Below, piece by piece: positions 12,601-26,400 of a stretch of DNA of 64,000 bases. Under the pieces are notes generated by a model. The model had not been told where the DNA came from and made no database searches. It saw nothing but the letters and a program-made list of their open reading frames with translations. Every line of letters starts with the position of its first letter. The stretch's first letter is position 1. The stretch covers positions 22,535,501-22,599,500 of the forward strand of contig CM072863.1 of the NCBI GenBank assembly GCA_036937835.1, written 5' to 3'. Position numbers and translations under genes: made by a program. The DNA comes from Pampus argenteus. Taxonomy: Eukaryota > Chordata > Actinopteri > Scombriformes > Stromateidae.

Positions 12601-15600
12601 AATAAAACCCATGTGCACCCCTCCATCCTCAGCCCAGTGAGTGAGTGCAGACATAAACACAGCAGGGCTCAGGGCTTTCAAACACATGCTCTACATCTAA
12701 CAGCACTTTACTCTACAGTATGCTGCCCTGCTCAACGCTGCACACTGATACTAGAACAGAAACTGTGACCTTTAAGGACAGGTGGGGTAATCATTTTACC
12801 ATTTTCACTTGTTCCCTCTTCATATTAAACTCTGGCGTGTGACTGCTCATGTTTCTTGTATTGTCAGACTCCTTTTTAGTGATGTCACCGAGTTCAAAGA
12901 GCTCGGTAATTAAGTTTAATGTTACCACAACCGATTTCAAGGGGATTTTTTAGCAGGAGGAATGATTACAGTCACTGTTTATACGAACAGTCTTGAAAAA
13001 CTGGGAACCTGTCCTTTAAAATAACTTATGAGCAACAGATGTAATGTTGGCAGGTCCAGCATTCTTGCTGTTAAAACCAAAATTATTGTGATTCCTTTTC
13101 TTTATTCATTATGTTTATTTTTCATTTCATATCATTTTTTTTAGTACTTTCTTGTTTTTATATCCCCAGTCTAGAAAAAATATAAAATATGAAGCTACTG
13201 CCAGAAACTGCAGCTTAGCTTCTTCTGCTTCCAACTGTTTTCTATCAGTTCAGAACAAACACGGCCTTTTGTAAACACGCTTTATAAAGTTAATATCTTA
13301 GCAGCCACCTGTCTGCAACAAAGTAATGACATCATGCTTGTTTCTGTGGCTGTCATGGTCTTTCAGAAAGCTTTTAACCAATAAGTAACATACTGTAAAT
13401 CACTGCTGAGCTGACAATGCTGATTTCAGTCACCTTGGTGTGAAAATCTACTTTCGGTTTTCAGTAAGTGCACTGAAGCGGCTTTGTTAAACAGTCAGGT
13501 GACAATCTGATCTCCAACTTTACATCAACAGTTGCATATACTGGCCTTCTGCTGCATCTTGCTTTTATTAAGTAAACGCTTGCAACTAACCCTCTTTAAG
13601 TAAAGGTAAGCCACAGCTAGATCCTTAAATACAGCCTGTGTGTTCATATCTCAGTAAACCCCCCCAGGCTAACTCCCTCTGAGCCCTGCACCCTGAGAAC
13701 TACAAAAAGCTGCAGGCAGGAATGCAGGCATGGGAACCAGCATGTGTGTGTGTGTGGGTGTGTGTTTGACTCAACTCATGTGAATGTTTGGGTGAGTTTG
13801 ACCTCTCTGGAGGCTTCTCTTTTTTCTTTACAAGCCCCTTTAATCTTCTTTTATCATTGCCAGTGATTTACTATAATAAACAAGCTGCTCTCAGCACACT
13901 AAACAATTAACCAACCAACCAAGGAAACCAGAGCACATATCAAACATACAGATTCATGCTTTAAAATACTAAAATTAATGTGTAAAATGACGTTGAATGG
14001 ATTAGGTTAGCCTAGATTCATGGAAACAAGGATTGAACTGTATATGTGTATATGTAACATGTAAAGATGAATCTTATTACAAGGTGCAGCTAAACCCTTC
14101 AATCATAAAGATGAAAAGTTCAAACCAGTAATTAAAGTCAAGCTCCCAAAACAACAAGCACTCAGGTCTGTGGTTGAAAAGCCTCACCCTGCCCTGGAGG
14201 CCCTGCGGGTACGTGGCCGGGGTCGGGGGAGTGGCAGGTGACCCCGGTTTCCGTGACGGTGGCCGGACTGCTGCTTTCCTGGAAGAAGCAGGAGTAGGAC
14301 TCCTCTTTTTCTAACACCGGAAGTCCCAGGATTGACAGAGACACCTGAGGGAAGACGAGAGGAAATGTTGTCAAACCGCTGCTCCATCATCACTTCAAGA
14401 AAAAACATAGTTTTAAGCCACATTTAAAATCACTTGATGATACTATAAAACTGATATATGATATTCTGTCATTCCATTCACACGATTTCATTCCACATGT
14501 GACTCTAACTTCTGCTGCTGCTGTTACACACACACCTGTGCTGCTGCAGAGGACAGTGAAGGTCATAATGACAATAAGTGATTAAACTGTCGCAAAACAT
14601 TAATCTCATCTGCTCACTTGTAAATGTCAATGTGGGATAATTAGATTTGAAAACCAAATTAGATTTCCCTTCTGCAGAAACATGAATCATACTGATCAAA
14701 CTCATTTCTTTTTTTTTTGGCTCCACCTGTTTTCCTCATTCATGTCATGTTTATGCAGTTCTACGATGTCATCCGTAAGTCACACAGTAGGACATCTACA
14801 GTAAATCATTTCTTTTGTTAAATGAAAACATAAAACAAAAGTATAAAACCAACTTTTCTCTAGTTCAACTTCAGCTATACATTAAGTGAAAGAAATTTCT
14901 TGAGCATCACACACTCAAAAAGCCTTCCTTGAATGTTGATGTTTGTTATCCATACAGTTTTCCCTTTAAAAAGAATGGATGTGAATTGTATATATTTTGT
15001 GTCTCTACTGCTATCCACTGGCACAATCTTCCACACAGATGACTGATAGTGCATCAGGACATAACAGAACTAGACTCGGATCGCTATCTCCTCTTGACAC
15101 CCTGAACTCACATATCCATCACACACACGCACACACACACAGTAACCTTACAACACAGCCAGGGAACAGTAAATCTCCCACCCCGGCTGATAAAGGATTC
15201 TGGGATGAGTTATGGCAAGGTGATCCTTTATGTTATTATAGGTGGGACATGTACAGGCAGAATATGACCATGAACATACTCCCCACAGTGATAGCTTGCA
15301 AGATATTCAAAAGGAAAGCTTGTAGGTGCATGAAGTGGGTAATTATCTTAATCGTAAGTAGTTAGAAACCAAAAAAGTAAATTAATTCTGTTTACCAAGA
15401 TAATCTTCCTTAAATCCCCTTTGTAGACGTGTACAGACACGTTAAACTCCTCTGCTGCTCGACGAGCAGATGTGTAAATCTGTTAACTAAACATGTAAAA
15501 ACCTTAAATAGAGAGTATATAATATCCTTTTTTTACAGTAGAATAAGCACATATATGTGGGGGTTCTTTTTTTAAACATGGGTAAACCTGCATTGTCACT

Positions 15601-18600
15601 GCGAAGCCTCTCTCACTCAGCATTTTCTATATGCTATCTCTCACAGTGCCAGTAACCTGTCTCCTTATTTCATCTTCCCCTTGAATCGGGAGAATCTCTC
15701 CGACCTTGCCGCCTTGTCGGTGTTGCATCTTGTACAACAAAACAAAATGAACAAAATGGCTGTTGCACATTGTTCCCATAGACTATTTACACGGTGGAAA
15801 AACGTCAAAAACTAGCGTGCGGATTGGAGCTGGAGCTGATAAATATCCAGGAATGAATGAGAGAGAATGTACCCTTTCCCTACTGAAATCAAAATCCAGA
15901 TGATAGTGGGTGTTAGCAGGTTTTTTGTCCAGGTGTCCTGCAGACTCACCTTCCTGCTCTCCTCTCTGCTGACGTTGGAGGGACTGAGGTCCTGGATGGC
16001 CAGACACTGCTGGTCCATGTCGAAGCTCCACAGCCACTGACCGTGCTGCTTCCCACGAGCACATTCTGACTGCAACACACACCTGCAGGGAAAACACCAA
16101 GGCTGCACTATTATATCAGGTAAAGTGTATTCAATATGAGATAAAGTCTGACTCTCCATCTCCGTCTCTCTCACTCTACATAACATTTATTATCAAATTA
16201 ATCTATGAAAATGACTGAATATTTTCTTGATAACCCATAAATCATATTGAGATTATAAAACTGCACAGAAACTCCTTCTTGGATTGATCATTTGTCTGGT
16301 TTCCACTCAGATGGATTAAAACCTACATAACCTAATGTAAGGAATGTTTAAAAGTAAAGGTGAAAAAAATGTTGCCAGGAGAAAAATGAATGAAGCAGTA
16401 AACAAGGAAAGAGAGGAGGGAAAGAGCCAGGTGAGAGGGAGGTGGAGGGCCAGGTGGTGAGACAGATGGGATGGAGGGTAGAGTCTTTTCATCACACTCA
16501 AACACAATCCCACCAGAGCAAACATGACTTGGCAAAAACACTAAAACTAACAAGTCCATGCAAACTTCACGACAAGTCAGCAAATAGACTGCAGTACAGT
16601 TGACTTGACATGAAACAGAGTTTACAGCAACATCAGGTCATTTATATTATATATTCTGCACTTATAAACGTTTAATAAAGCAGCAACAGAATAAGAAGAA
16701 ATGAAACATATACCAGCTTAGGTTTTTGACTTTTTACAACTCTTCCCTACTTGTGCTTCAGTACATTTTTGCATTTTCATTATCCAGTAAGTGTCACTTG
16801 AGGCCGCAGTGGCTGCTGTTCAGCGAAGGTTTAACAGGCTCTTTTTTATTATCAAGTGTTGCTGTGGTGTTCAGTTTAGGCCAGGCGTTGGAGTACTACT
16901 GCTGGTCACTATCATCAGTATTCGCTGCTTTATCCATGATAGTGTCTCAGTCAGAAATGACTTTATATACGTTTTAACTGAAGCAGGGCTCTGAAATTTC
17001 TCATTCTGTGAAATGAACCTTAGCATATTCAAATTACACTGAAGCAAAACAAGAACAAGGTTGTTTCCTATGTCGGTCTTGATATGATAAATGATCATTT
17101 AGTTATGGAAACTGTCACAGATTCATTAGTTTGGTCTGCTGTAATAGATCAGTGCATTTGTGAGACTCACCTTCCCTCCAGGACACACCAGCCACAGTAA
17201 GGGTCGTGGGCCAGCAGGCAGGAGTGGCAGTCTGGGTGCTGCTGGCATTCAGCCACCGGCCTCTTCTGCAGCTGCAATCAGGACAACACAGTAATGTTCA
17301 GTCGTGCAAAGCATCCACACTAAGCCCCTAGAAATCTGATTAAAAAGAATAGGTGGCCCACTTTCCTAAAGTGAACAATGCAAAATGAAAAGATGGTCAT
17401 TAGAATAATCAGACTGCCTCAGAGGAAGGCGGAGAGCTGGAGACAGGAACAAGAGCGTAGAAATAATTTGTCTTTTGTTTTATTTCTACAACCCAGGAAG
17501 TCAGAAAAACATAAAGGGAGGCTATGAGTGTGTAATTACTGTGTGTGTGTACCATGTTATGGGTCATAATAAAGAGATGCTCCTCTTTCTGGTCCAGGAT
17601 GAGGTCTGAGCTGATGGCTGTGTTCTGCTGTATGGTGATGACGGAGTACTCCTCCACCTCACCATTTGGCCCCAGGAACACCTAGTGTGAATACACACAC
17701 ACACACACAAATGGTATAATTATGTATCAATTCAACAGACATCAATAGAATCTGAAAATAAATATGCACCGTGCTGCAATTGAAAATGTAAATCTTTTGA
17801 AAATCTCCTTCCGCTAAGCCTTCATTTAAATTGACGATGTAAAAAATAGACTGCTTATTATTTTTCTTTCCTGCATATATTATAACACCATTATAGCATA
17901 TTTTAAAAGGATCTACCCACACATGCTATAATAAGAATTACATTTGACTAGTTGGCAGCTCTAGAAAAATCTAGTGAGCAAACCTCGAGTTGGGATTGTT
18001 TTGTAAAGCTACTCTGTCCAAGATCAAGAATGAACTGTGTTGCTTAAAAAAAAGTTCCCTGCAGAGTTTTCTCGTACACAAACACCTGATTTTCTTAAAA
18101 CCTGCATTGAATGTTGCATGTGTGAACCCAAACACATCTCAGCAAATAAAATATGATGTTTATGCATACAAACACACACACACAAGAACAAAGTCATAAA
18201 AGGCAGCTGCTGTAATGTGGGTTAATATCAGAGGGCAGCCTGACCGACTGCTCCACATCAGCATTTGGATTCTCTTTACAGGAGCCTGAACATCAGCTTC
18301 ATTCCATCTAATGTCATTATTAGTGAGAGGAAGTGTGGATTCCCACGTCTGCCCTGTGGGTTCATACCAGCATGTGTAACAGTAGTGGTGCTAGTAGACA
18401 CTGGAGGGTGTGATGAATACGATATGGAGATACAGGCTGGGATGTCTCCCTGATGCTGGGATAATCTGATCCTCCAGGTATGTGGAGGATTTGAGGTCAG
18501 CTATGCAATCCAACTCTTTACTCTTTGATCCCACAGCTCCTGTTCCAACTTTAATAACTGTCCATACAGTCTGTGCTTCAGTACTGAGGCTAGAGACAAG

Positions 18601-20427
18601 TCACCAAATGACGTTCCTCTCTTCAAAGAGGTTAAGAGGAAGAGATGGAGACGCAGCCAAAGCTTCTTCTCTTAGGGAACACTGTTACACACAAGGATAG
18701 GATTCAATATGACAAACATGTAACAGGAGGAGTGGGAAATGTCAATGCAAGTTTAATTTCATTTAGCTCTCGTTATTCCCGGCAGCTACAATTAACCAAT
18801 CACTGCACACCATGTTCATCTGTCAGGGGGCTGAGGTCATCATCACTGGGAGGTGGAGGGAGGAACAATACGCTGAGACCTACACATAACATTACATTCT
18901 ACTGTCTGAAGCCACACGCACGCACACACACACACGCACACACACAAAGTTGACAAAGTGACAAGTTGACGGTAACGTAAGAATGCATGACCTGTGACTT
19001 TGTGATGTAAAACATCATCATACCAAATTCCAGAAAAATGTGTTGTGTTGTGTTGTGTTGTGTTGTGCTGTGTTGTGTTGTGTTTAGGTACTTGTAGTAT
19101 TTCCATTTATCAGACAGCCTTAGTTACATTATAGATGCTGATTTGACTCAATGGATAATATAAGAAGCTTTTAAAATACAACACGCTGTTAAAGGTAAAA
19201 CCAGTGGTTTCAACTATATTAGTCTTTTCATGTCTTACAATTAAACAACCAATAAATAATATATCAGTCAGTGGGAGCAAAGCACTACTTTTACTGCAAT
19301 ATGTATGTAACAACAACAAGCACATAATACTTATGTACTTTTACTGTAGTAGGATTTTTCATGCAGGACTTTTACTTGTAATGGAGTATTTTACATTGTT
19401 GTATTGGTATTTTTACTTAAAGGATCTGAATACTTCCTTTAAAATCCTGTATCAGTCAGTTATAATATATCTCTCTACCAAAGATTATCAATATTATAGC
19501 CATGTAGCTGAACATACACACTATATGGCCAAAAGTATGTGGACACAACTTTCTGTGTGAAGCTGTTTTTCCTGCTTTGTCTAGACCCCTAAGATCTAAT
19601 GAAGAGACATCTTAATGTTGAAACAGATATTAGCTTATTACTATATCATACTAATGTTTGGATAGAAGATAAAGCCAAAGATAAAGTAGTAAGTTTACTT
19701 CCTGCTCGAGGAAATACAGATCGCTGACTGGACAGACTGAAAAATCTATTATTTATTGTGAGAATGAGACTTTGCAGCTAATCTGAGCACACAGCTGGTT
19801 TATTCAGCCGGGAAATAAGATGCTGAGTGTCTGAAGTGACAACAAACAAGCAAATGTAAAGCACCAGCACGGTTGAGTACATAAATGATTACAGTAGACA
19901 CTGTGCTGCCTCACAGCTAGGACTCATACAGCCATCAATAATTACACATAATGCAGGGAAATAAAGGATTAATTACATCTGGATACCTATCATAGATCCA
20001 AACATTCAAGTACTGTACGTCTCCATTAAAATCACATTTACGTCAGTTACATGTATCCCTATGATCAGCATGAATCCTCCAGAGTAAGAAATAAAGCTAA
20101 TATTTGTTTAGGTAACAGTTTTGCATGGAAATTACCTACGTTATCAATACAATTCAAAAGAGAATTTGCTTTACATTGCTATAACAGAGAGAAAAGCGAA
20201 AAGCACCATGTTCTCACATTTAAGAGGCTGCCACTAGAGGCCATGGATTAACTTTGAATGAGTGAATGACTGAGTGGCAGAATGAATGAATGAACAACCA
20301 TGCTCTGTCGATATCCGATCTATGGGGTTACTTGTATAAAAAATGTTATTCTAAAGAAAAAGTGTTCTTGTTTTCTTGAGAAGATCTTTATCCACCAGGA
20401 CACAAGAATGAAGCCGGTGGTATTTAT

Positions 20428-20487
<60 letters not shown>

Positions 20488-23400
20488 TGCATATATATTA
20501 ACTACATCGTTAAGGCTGACATGAATTAAAATGTTCATTGTTGGTAATCGCAGTCAGGAGGACGGACACTGACAATGTGTCCATTAACAACAGTGACACT
20601 GACACTGTCTGCTGTTTTGAGCAATAACTCCACATCGTTCTGAATGAGACTCTGTGTTAGGAAGTGCACGTGTCTGCCAGTCAGAGATGACGGTGCACAT
20701 ATAAAGTATGGAGCTCCGTTGGAGGGGCCACAGTGATGTACGGCTCGAGGTTAAGTTGGCACTGTGTGACGTAACTGTGTAAAAATATGTTAATAGCTGC
20801 CATTGTGCTAATTCTGCTCATTCAGGGGGGCCTCAACCCCCCAAAAAAAAGACACAAAGAGCCAACTGTGTGCAGGCGAGCTCACGATCTGTAAACTCCT
20901 GATATCAAGAGGCTTCCCTACAACTCACTGCTCCACTGATCCTCTAGCTGATACTGCTCTCTAGTCCAGTATTACATGTTATTAATAATCTAGACAGATT
21001 AGCACATACACTATGTTTCCATGCTTCCCAACACATGCACCACTGACAAGTCCTACTAATACATATGTTCATATCGTCTTCTTGTATCTGACCGAGCTTC
21101 ACCCTGACCTCCATCTGAACCTACAGAAACGCTGCCATACGCGTCCTCACCGTGACTCAACTAAGACCTGCATTCAAACGCAGCACCTTAGAAACCGAAG
21201 TGACAGCCTGCTGGGCGCAGCGTCATTTCAGAGGAGCTTCACATGATCCAGCCCAGCGCTTCCTTACCCGCTTACTGTGGCTGAATGAGATCAACACTTC
21301 TGTTGAGCGGCACACTGAGCCTCTGTTATACAAGGAGTTAGAATATACTACTTCCTATCTTCATACGCTGGCTCTGACTACAAAAGGGAATATTACAGCA
21401 ACTCAACACAACCACAAACTAGATGAATCAACACGGTGTCAACAAAAACTGAATATGATACTACATCTATCTCTCCCATAATTTGCAATATTGGCAGTCA
21501 TGTAGCTGAATATACACCATATGGCCAAAATTATGTGAGCACCACTCTTTGAAGACATTCCTGGTTTAGGTACAATAAAGAGAAAGAATCATGCAACATA
21601 CAGAAATGTTATTTTCTTATCATTATTCATTACCATATTAGCCTGAAATACTGTAAGACATCCCTGATTATAAGACAACCTTCCTCTTATCCAACTGGAA
21701 GACTTTTTTTAGGATAAGGAGGCCGATACTATTCAATATCTTTTACACGTGTTGGAACTTTTGAGAAGAAATAGAAAAAATATAACCAACAAATATCAAA
21801 CTACACTTATGTGACCTTTCAAAACAAAAATCTGGATTACCAACCTGGCAAAGTAGGGAACTAGTTATACCGACTTAAATCTGACACCAGATTTCAAAAC
21901 TTGTGCCATATACGCTTGTTTTCAACACTTTTTTTATTAACAACGGGTGAGTGCGCCACCAGAGGCACTAGTTTTCCAGGGATATGCTGATGTTAGTATG
22001 TGCTGATCATTTACTGGGTAAGTGGTGTTATATTTTGTATACTGGGACAATCTACCAGAACCTTACCAGTGCATTCCTTTAACAAAAACATGGAAACAAC
22101 TCTAGATGCAGCGGGAAGGACTCCCTGCTCCTGTGATTATTCCTGGAGTGCTGCGTTGAGCCTGCCTGCCTCTACACGCTGAGCTGAGACTATTTTAAAC
22201 CACCACTGGTTGGCAAGAGAATAGAGAGAAAAGAGTTAAAGTGAATGTCTGCTGGCTTGACTACCACGTCTGTGCAGAGACAGATACCCAACACATATTA
22301 CCCAAATAGGGTCTGAACTTAAAGCAGTGACACACGTTGTTGAGTATGCCAGACTATTATTTTAGATTTAGAGTCTCTGCGTAACATCACAAGAAGCAAA
22401 CACAAAGTGCACCTTGTTAGTGCAAACTGACAACCTGTCTGTGCATGCCCTGACATCTGTGACGGTGCGCTACCTTGTGCAGGTTGCCTTTGGAGTCTCC
22501 CAGGAAGGCGATGGTATGTCCCACCCTCATGCTGACGGACACGGCAGTGAGACGGGCGGACGGGCTGTCCAATATCGTCTCTGCTTCCACGGCGACCCGG
22601 CTGGCCATGGGGCTGGGGGTGTGGTCAGAGCCGCAGGGGTAGGCCTCCAGTGTGTTCTACCAAAGGGAATATGGTGGAGAAAAATCAGTGTACAGTGAAT
22701 GCAGCGTTAGAGCCATAAAATAAATAATATTATTATATACTGCTCATGAAATATAAACTACACTGCTTGTTTTGTGCAAAAACAAACTCTTCAAATGATT
22801 TGTTATCATTTCTCTCTATAGTGCTTAGTGAAATCCCTGCAGGATTTATTGTACGGGGTCGAGGTTGAGGGACCAAACATAACAGGAATCCAGTGACTTG
22901 TACACTCTGCGTTAAAGCTGTAAGACGGTTTGTTTTTGCTTCCACAGTCTTCGCTCTGGAGGCAGGGTTGTTGTTTTTTGTTCCGGACAATTTATTTTTC
23001 CACCAGAACATTTGGGAGCAGGGTCACTGCTTCATCAGTGGCAATCCGAACAATAGGAAATGGAGGCAATGAACCTGGGAGCTTTGCCTGTTGAAGGCTA
23101 CTCGTTTTGATGGATTGCATGCAGTTGGCGGGTTTGTTGTTATGAATGGACTCCTTATCTGGCCTGCTCATAAGAAATAGAGCTTTTTATCACAAAAATA
23201 CATAGAACCCAAATAGTTGTCTGATTTCACGACTGCACCACACTTGAAACTTGGTTGTAATGACATAGCTAAACTGTGTTCAAACTGCTATATACAGACC
23301 TCACTGAGTATTGATTAAGTAACCATGGGGAGTGAAAACAGTTTAGGCAGCCTGTTTTGTTCATTAGAGGAAAACAAGCAGTGATGACTGAATACTAAGA

Positions 23401-26400
23401 ATAGCCCCAAACTACATTATGACTTGTGAGATAGTTCTGGAGTCTGTACAGTCGAGGAACATGGCCTGGACGCTCAAAGGGTGGTGTGTGACTAACAGCA
23501 CTGGCTGATGGGAGCCTGTGATTACACTGTAATGACACATGCTGACAAGCGCAGTGCAGACTGCAATCATCTGGACATTTAACCATAAATACCGAGGCCA
23601 GTAATAACCGTGAAGGGAGAAAACATTGCTAAAGTTGCATTTTGACCACTAATGTTCAGAGTCCTGAATCCCGAGCATCAATAACACGGCGTGTTGCTGA
23701 CAGCTTAGATGGACTGTCCTGGCACAGACTGAACAGGGATGACGACTGCTATGCTATATGTGTGCTATATTATTTCTAGATGAAGCATATTTAGTCACAA
23801 ACAGGAGAGGAGGTTTGGGGAATACAGCCTTTGTGTATTTTTCAGTTTCATTTTCTTATTTTATTTATATTTTGCGTAGTTAATACAAAGTAAGAATTTT
23901 AGTTTATTTGTAGTTAATTACGTTTTTGTGATTTGTCCACTCCTCGTGTCTATTACATAGCTTGACATGGTGTCATTAGTGAGGTCAGTTCTGTCTTTGT
24001 TGAGATCATCCTGTGCCTCGCTGCTCACTCCTGAACAGACACTTTTAGCTTTGGATTTTCTGCATCTGCATCCCTGAATCTCTTATTCTCGTTCTCCTTC
24101 AAAGCCTGGTCTCTGCCTGGTGTGTCTTTATCAGTCCTTGTCAAGCCTTGTTAAAACATTGCCCTGAACCCCACCCCACTAAGTAAACCTAATGCCGCCG
24201 ATCGATCGTTCCCTGACCAGCAGCTCTATTCAATTATTGTGCCCACACTACCTTCCCCCTCCAGCTAATCTGTTGCACACACTGCACAGGTTGAAGGGTC
24301 AGCCTGTTCTCTATCCTAAACACATGAGGAAGTGATGATAGAGGAGGATGTCAAATCAGCCCACAATCTCTATCCAAATGCAGTGCTTATAAATGCACAC
24401 ACATAAACACACCACATAAAGGATTTCCAGAGTCGGTGTTATGAAAGGACCATTCTAATTCAATCCCTCCTCCACACGATTACATTGGTCTGTTACGAAA
24501 ATGTCAAATTAAATTTCATCCTCTCCTGATACAGAGGCCACTTTGATGGAGGGGGACGGCCCTGGACAGCTTCAGATGCATGGCACCAGCTTTGGCAGAT
24601 GAAAGCTTTTATCCAGAAAAAATAAATTACTTCTCCAGAAATAAAAAAAAGAACTGGACAGCCTGTTCTTCTGGACACACAACAATGAAAACAAGGAGGC
24701 GAATGTCAAATATATTGGGTTATTTAGTGACTGGTTCACTGTGTTCCTCTCTGCCTTTAATCTAAAAAATACCTCAATATAAAACATCATTTGGGGGGGG
24801 GGGTCATTCTTACATAAGACCACCAATATTTTTGCAAGATGTTCATGGCATGTCTGCTTTTCAGTAACACCCTGTGACACAAACATACAATCACACACAC
24901 TGACAGTTAGCGGTGGAACTGCCACAGCAGTTTCACTGGAGAAGGTAATAACTGTACTAATGTGTATCTCGGTGCTAGTTGTTGCCCGGGGAAAGAGGAC
25001 TTGTTTATGTTTCACTCTAAAATCGTGCATCTTTGTGAGCGCAATATGAAGAAAGCAAGCTAATCATGCCAGGGTTTTCTGCAGTGTTTTATAGTAAAGG
25101 TGAGCCACACAACCATATAATCATAGGATTTTACAAAATAAAGTGGGGGAAACTCTGTAATCATGGCACCAAAGTATCTGAGAACTAATGTGTGGAAGCA
25201 TTTTGGATTTTACAATTCTGTTCAAGTTAATTCTACATCATAGTTTAGATCTACATGTGTTGCATTCAAATCAATTTTGATTAATTGTGTGTTAGTGCTC
25301 ATTCATTTGCACTTGTTGATTCTGTCGAACTCACCTCTGGCAGGTTGGCACAGTTGGATTTCACTTCGTATTCGATGTAGGCTTCCTCCACTCCTAAATT
25401 TTTACCCATCTGTGTGTAACACAGGTCTCGGGTGGAGTTAATCCTGTGGTCCACTTCTTCCAGGTTAAACATGCAGAGGGCCGAATCCTCACTGGGACGA
25501 GTTGATGAAGCCAAATAAGTGGAGAAGACACCAAGAAGAATCTCTGAGCCTTGACTCCCTACTTCATCCTTGGAGAGTCCGAGCTGGACAGCTTGCAGGA
25601 GGTTGTAAATTTTTCCCGCCCTGGAGCGACATGTCAAGGGCACTTCCACGTACGAGTAATAGGCTTGGTCGTCCAAGCATACACGGGAGATGTAGGTGCG
25701 GTATTCACGTGACTGTGACTTTAAGTCCCGCCTGTAGAAGAGGAAGTACACGTGCTGACGGTGGGCAAATGACGCTACAAAGTGATGGTCATACTCAGAA
25801 AGCCGGCCAGCCACGGCCAACTTAGCAGTCTCCTCGTAAGAAAAGACGGGTTCCTGGGCAAGGTTTCTTGTGGAGATGGGTGGGTGGCTACTGGTGTAGC
25901 CTCGCCCGACAAATAGCACCGGCTGCCTGTCAGGATGAGACCGAACTACGAGCCCAACAGTACTAACGTTAGGGTGGTTAGCTGCTACATATTGGGTATC
26001 CACTGGCCTATCAGTGGAGAAAAGTACCATATCCACAGAATCCAGGCTACGTTTCTGGCAGATTCCTTGGTTGACGCTCCCACAGGTAATAAGTTCCATG
26101 GAGTAAGGGTCGACCAGCAAGAGCTTGTTGTGATTACTGGTGACCCTCGCCTGAGGGCAGTTGCTCTCGGTTACAGGAGGTAAGCACTCCCGGCTGTCTG
26201 TGACAGGTCCGGTGTCATCCTGGAGTTCAGGTTGGAGGAATCGATCCAACTGGAACAGGTGGTCTCTGGCCCCGATGTAGACCCGACCCACACTGGGGTC
26301 CGGGTGCAGGGCCATGTGCTCAAATAGAGTGTCATTCCGAATAAAGGTAGGATAAAGGCTGGAGTGGGAGGAGTCTGTTCCTTGGACAACACAGGCAGGT

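Larger units (their letters stand above)
17682..22473 (-). other. plxnb1 intron between exons 2 and 3
   Basis: 4792 bp. It holds CA runs (17693-17708, 18914-18948), a TTGTG pentamer array (19039-19084), an AT array (20434-20484), two copies of a 56-bp repeat (19491, 21488) and, at 21655-21690, CCCTGATTATAAGACAACC, a fragment of another fish-type repeat. No exon is seen. Confidence 0.65.
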
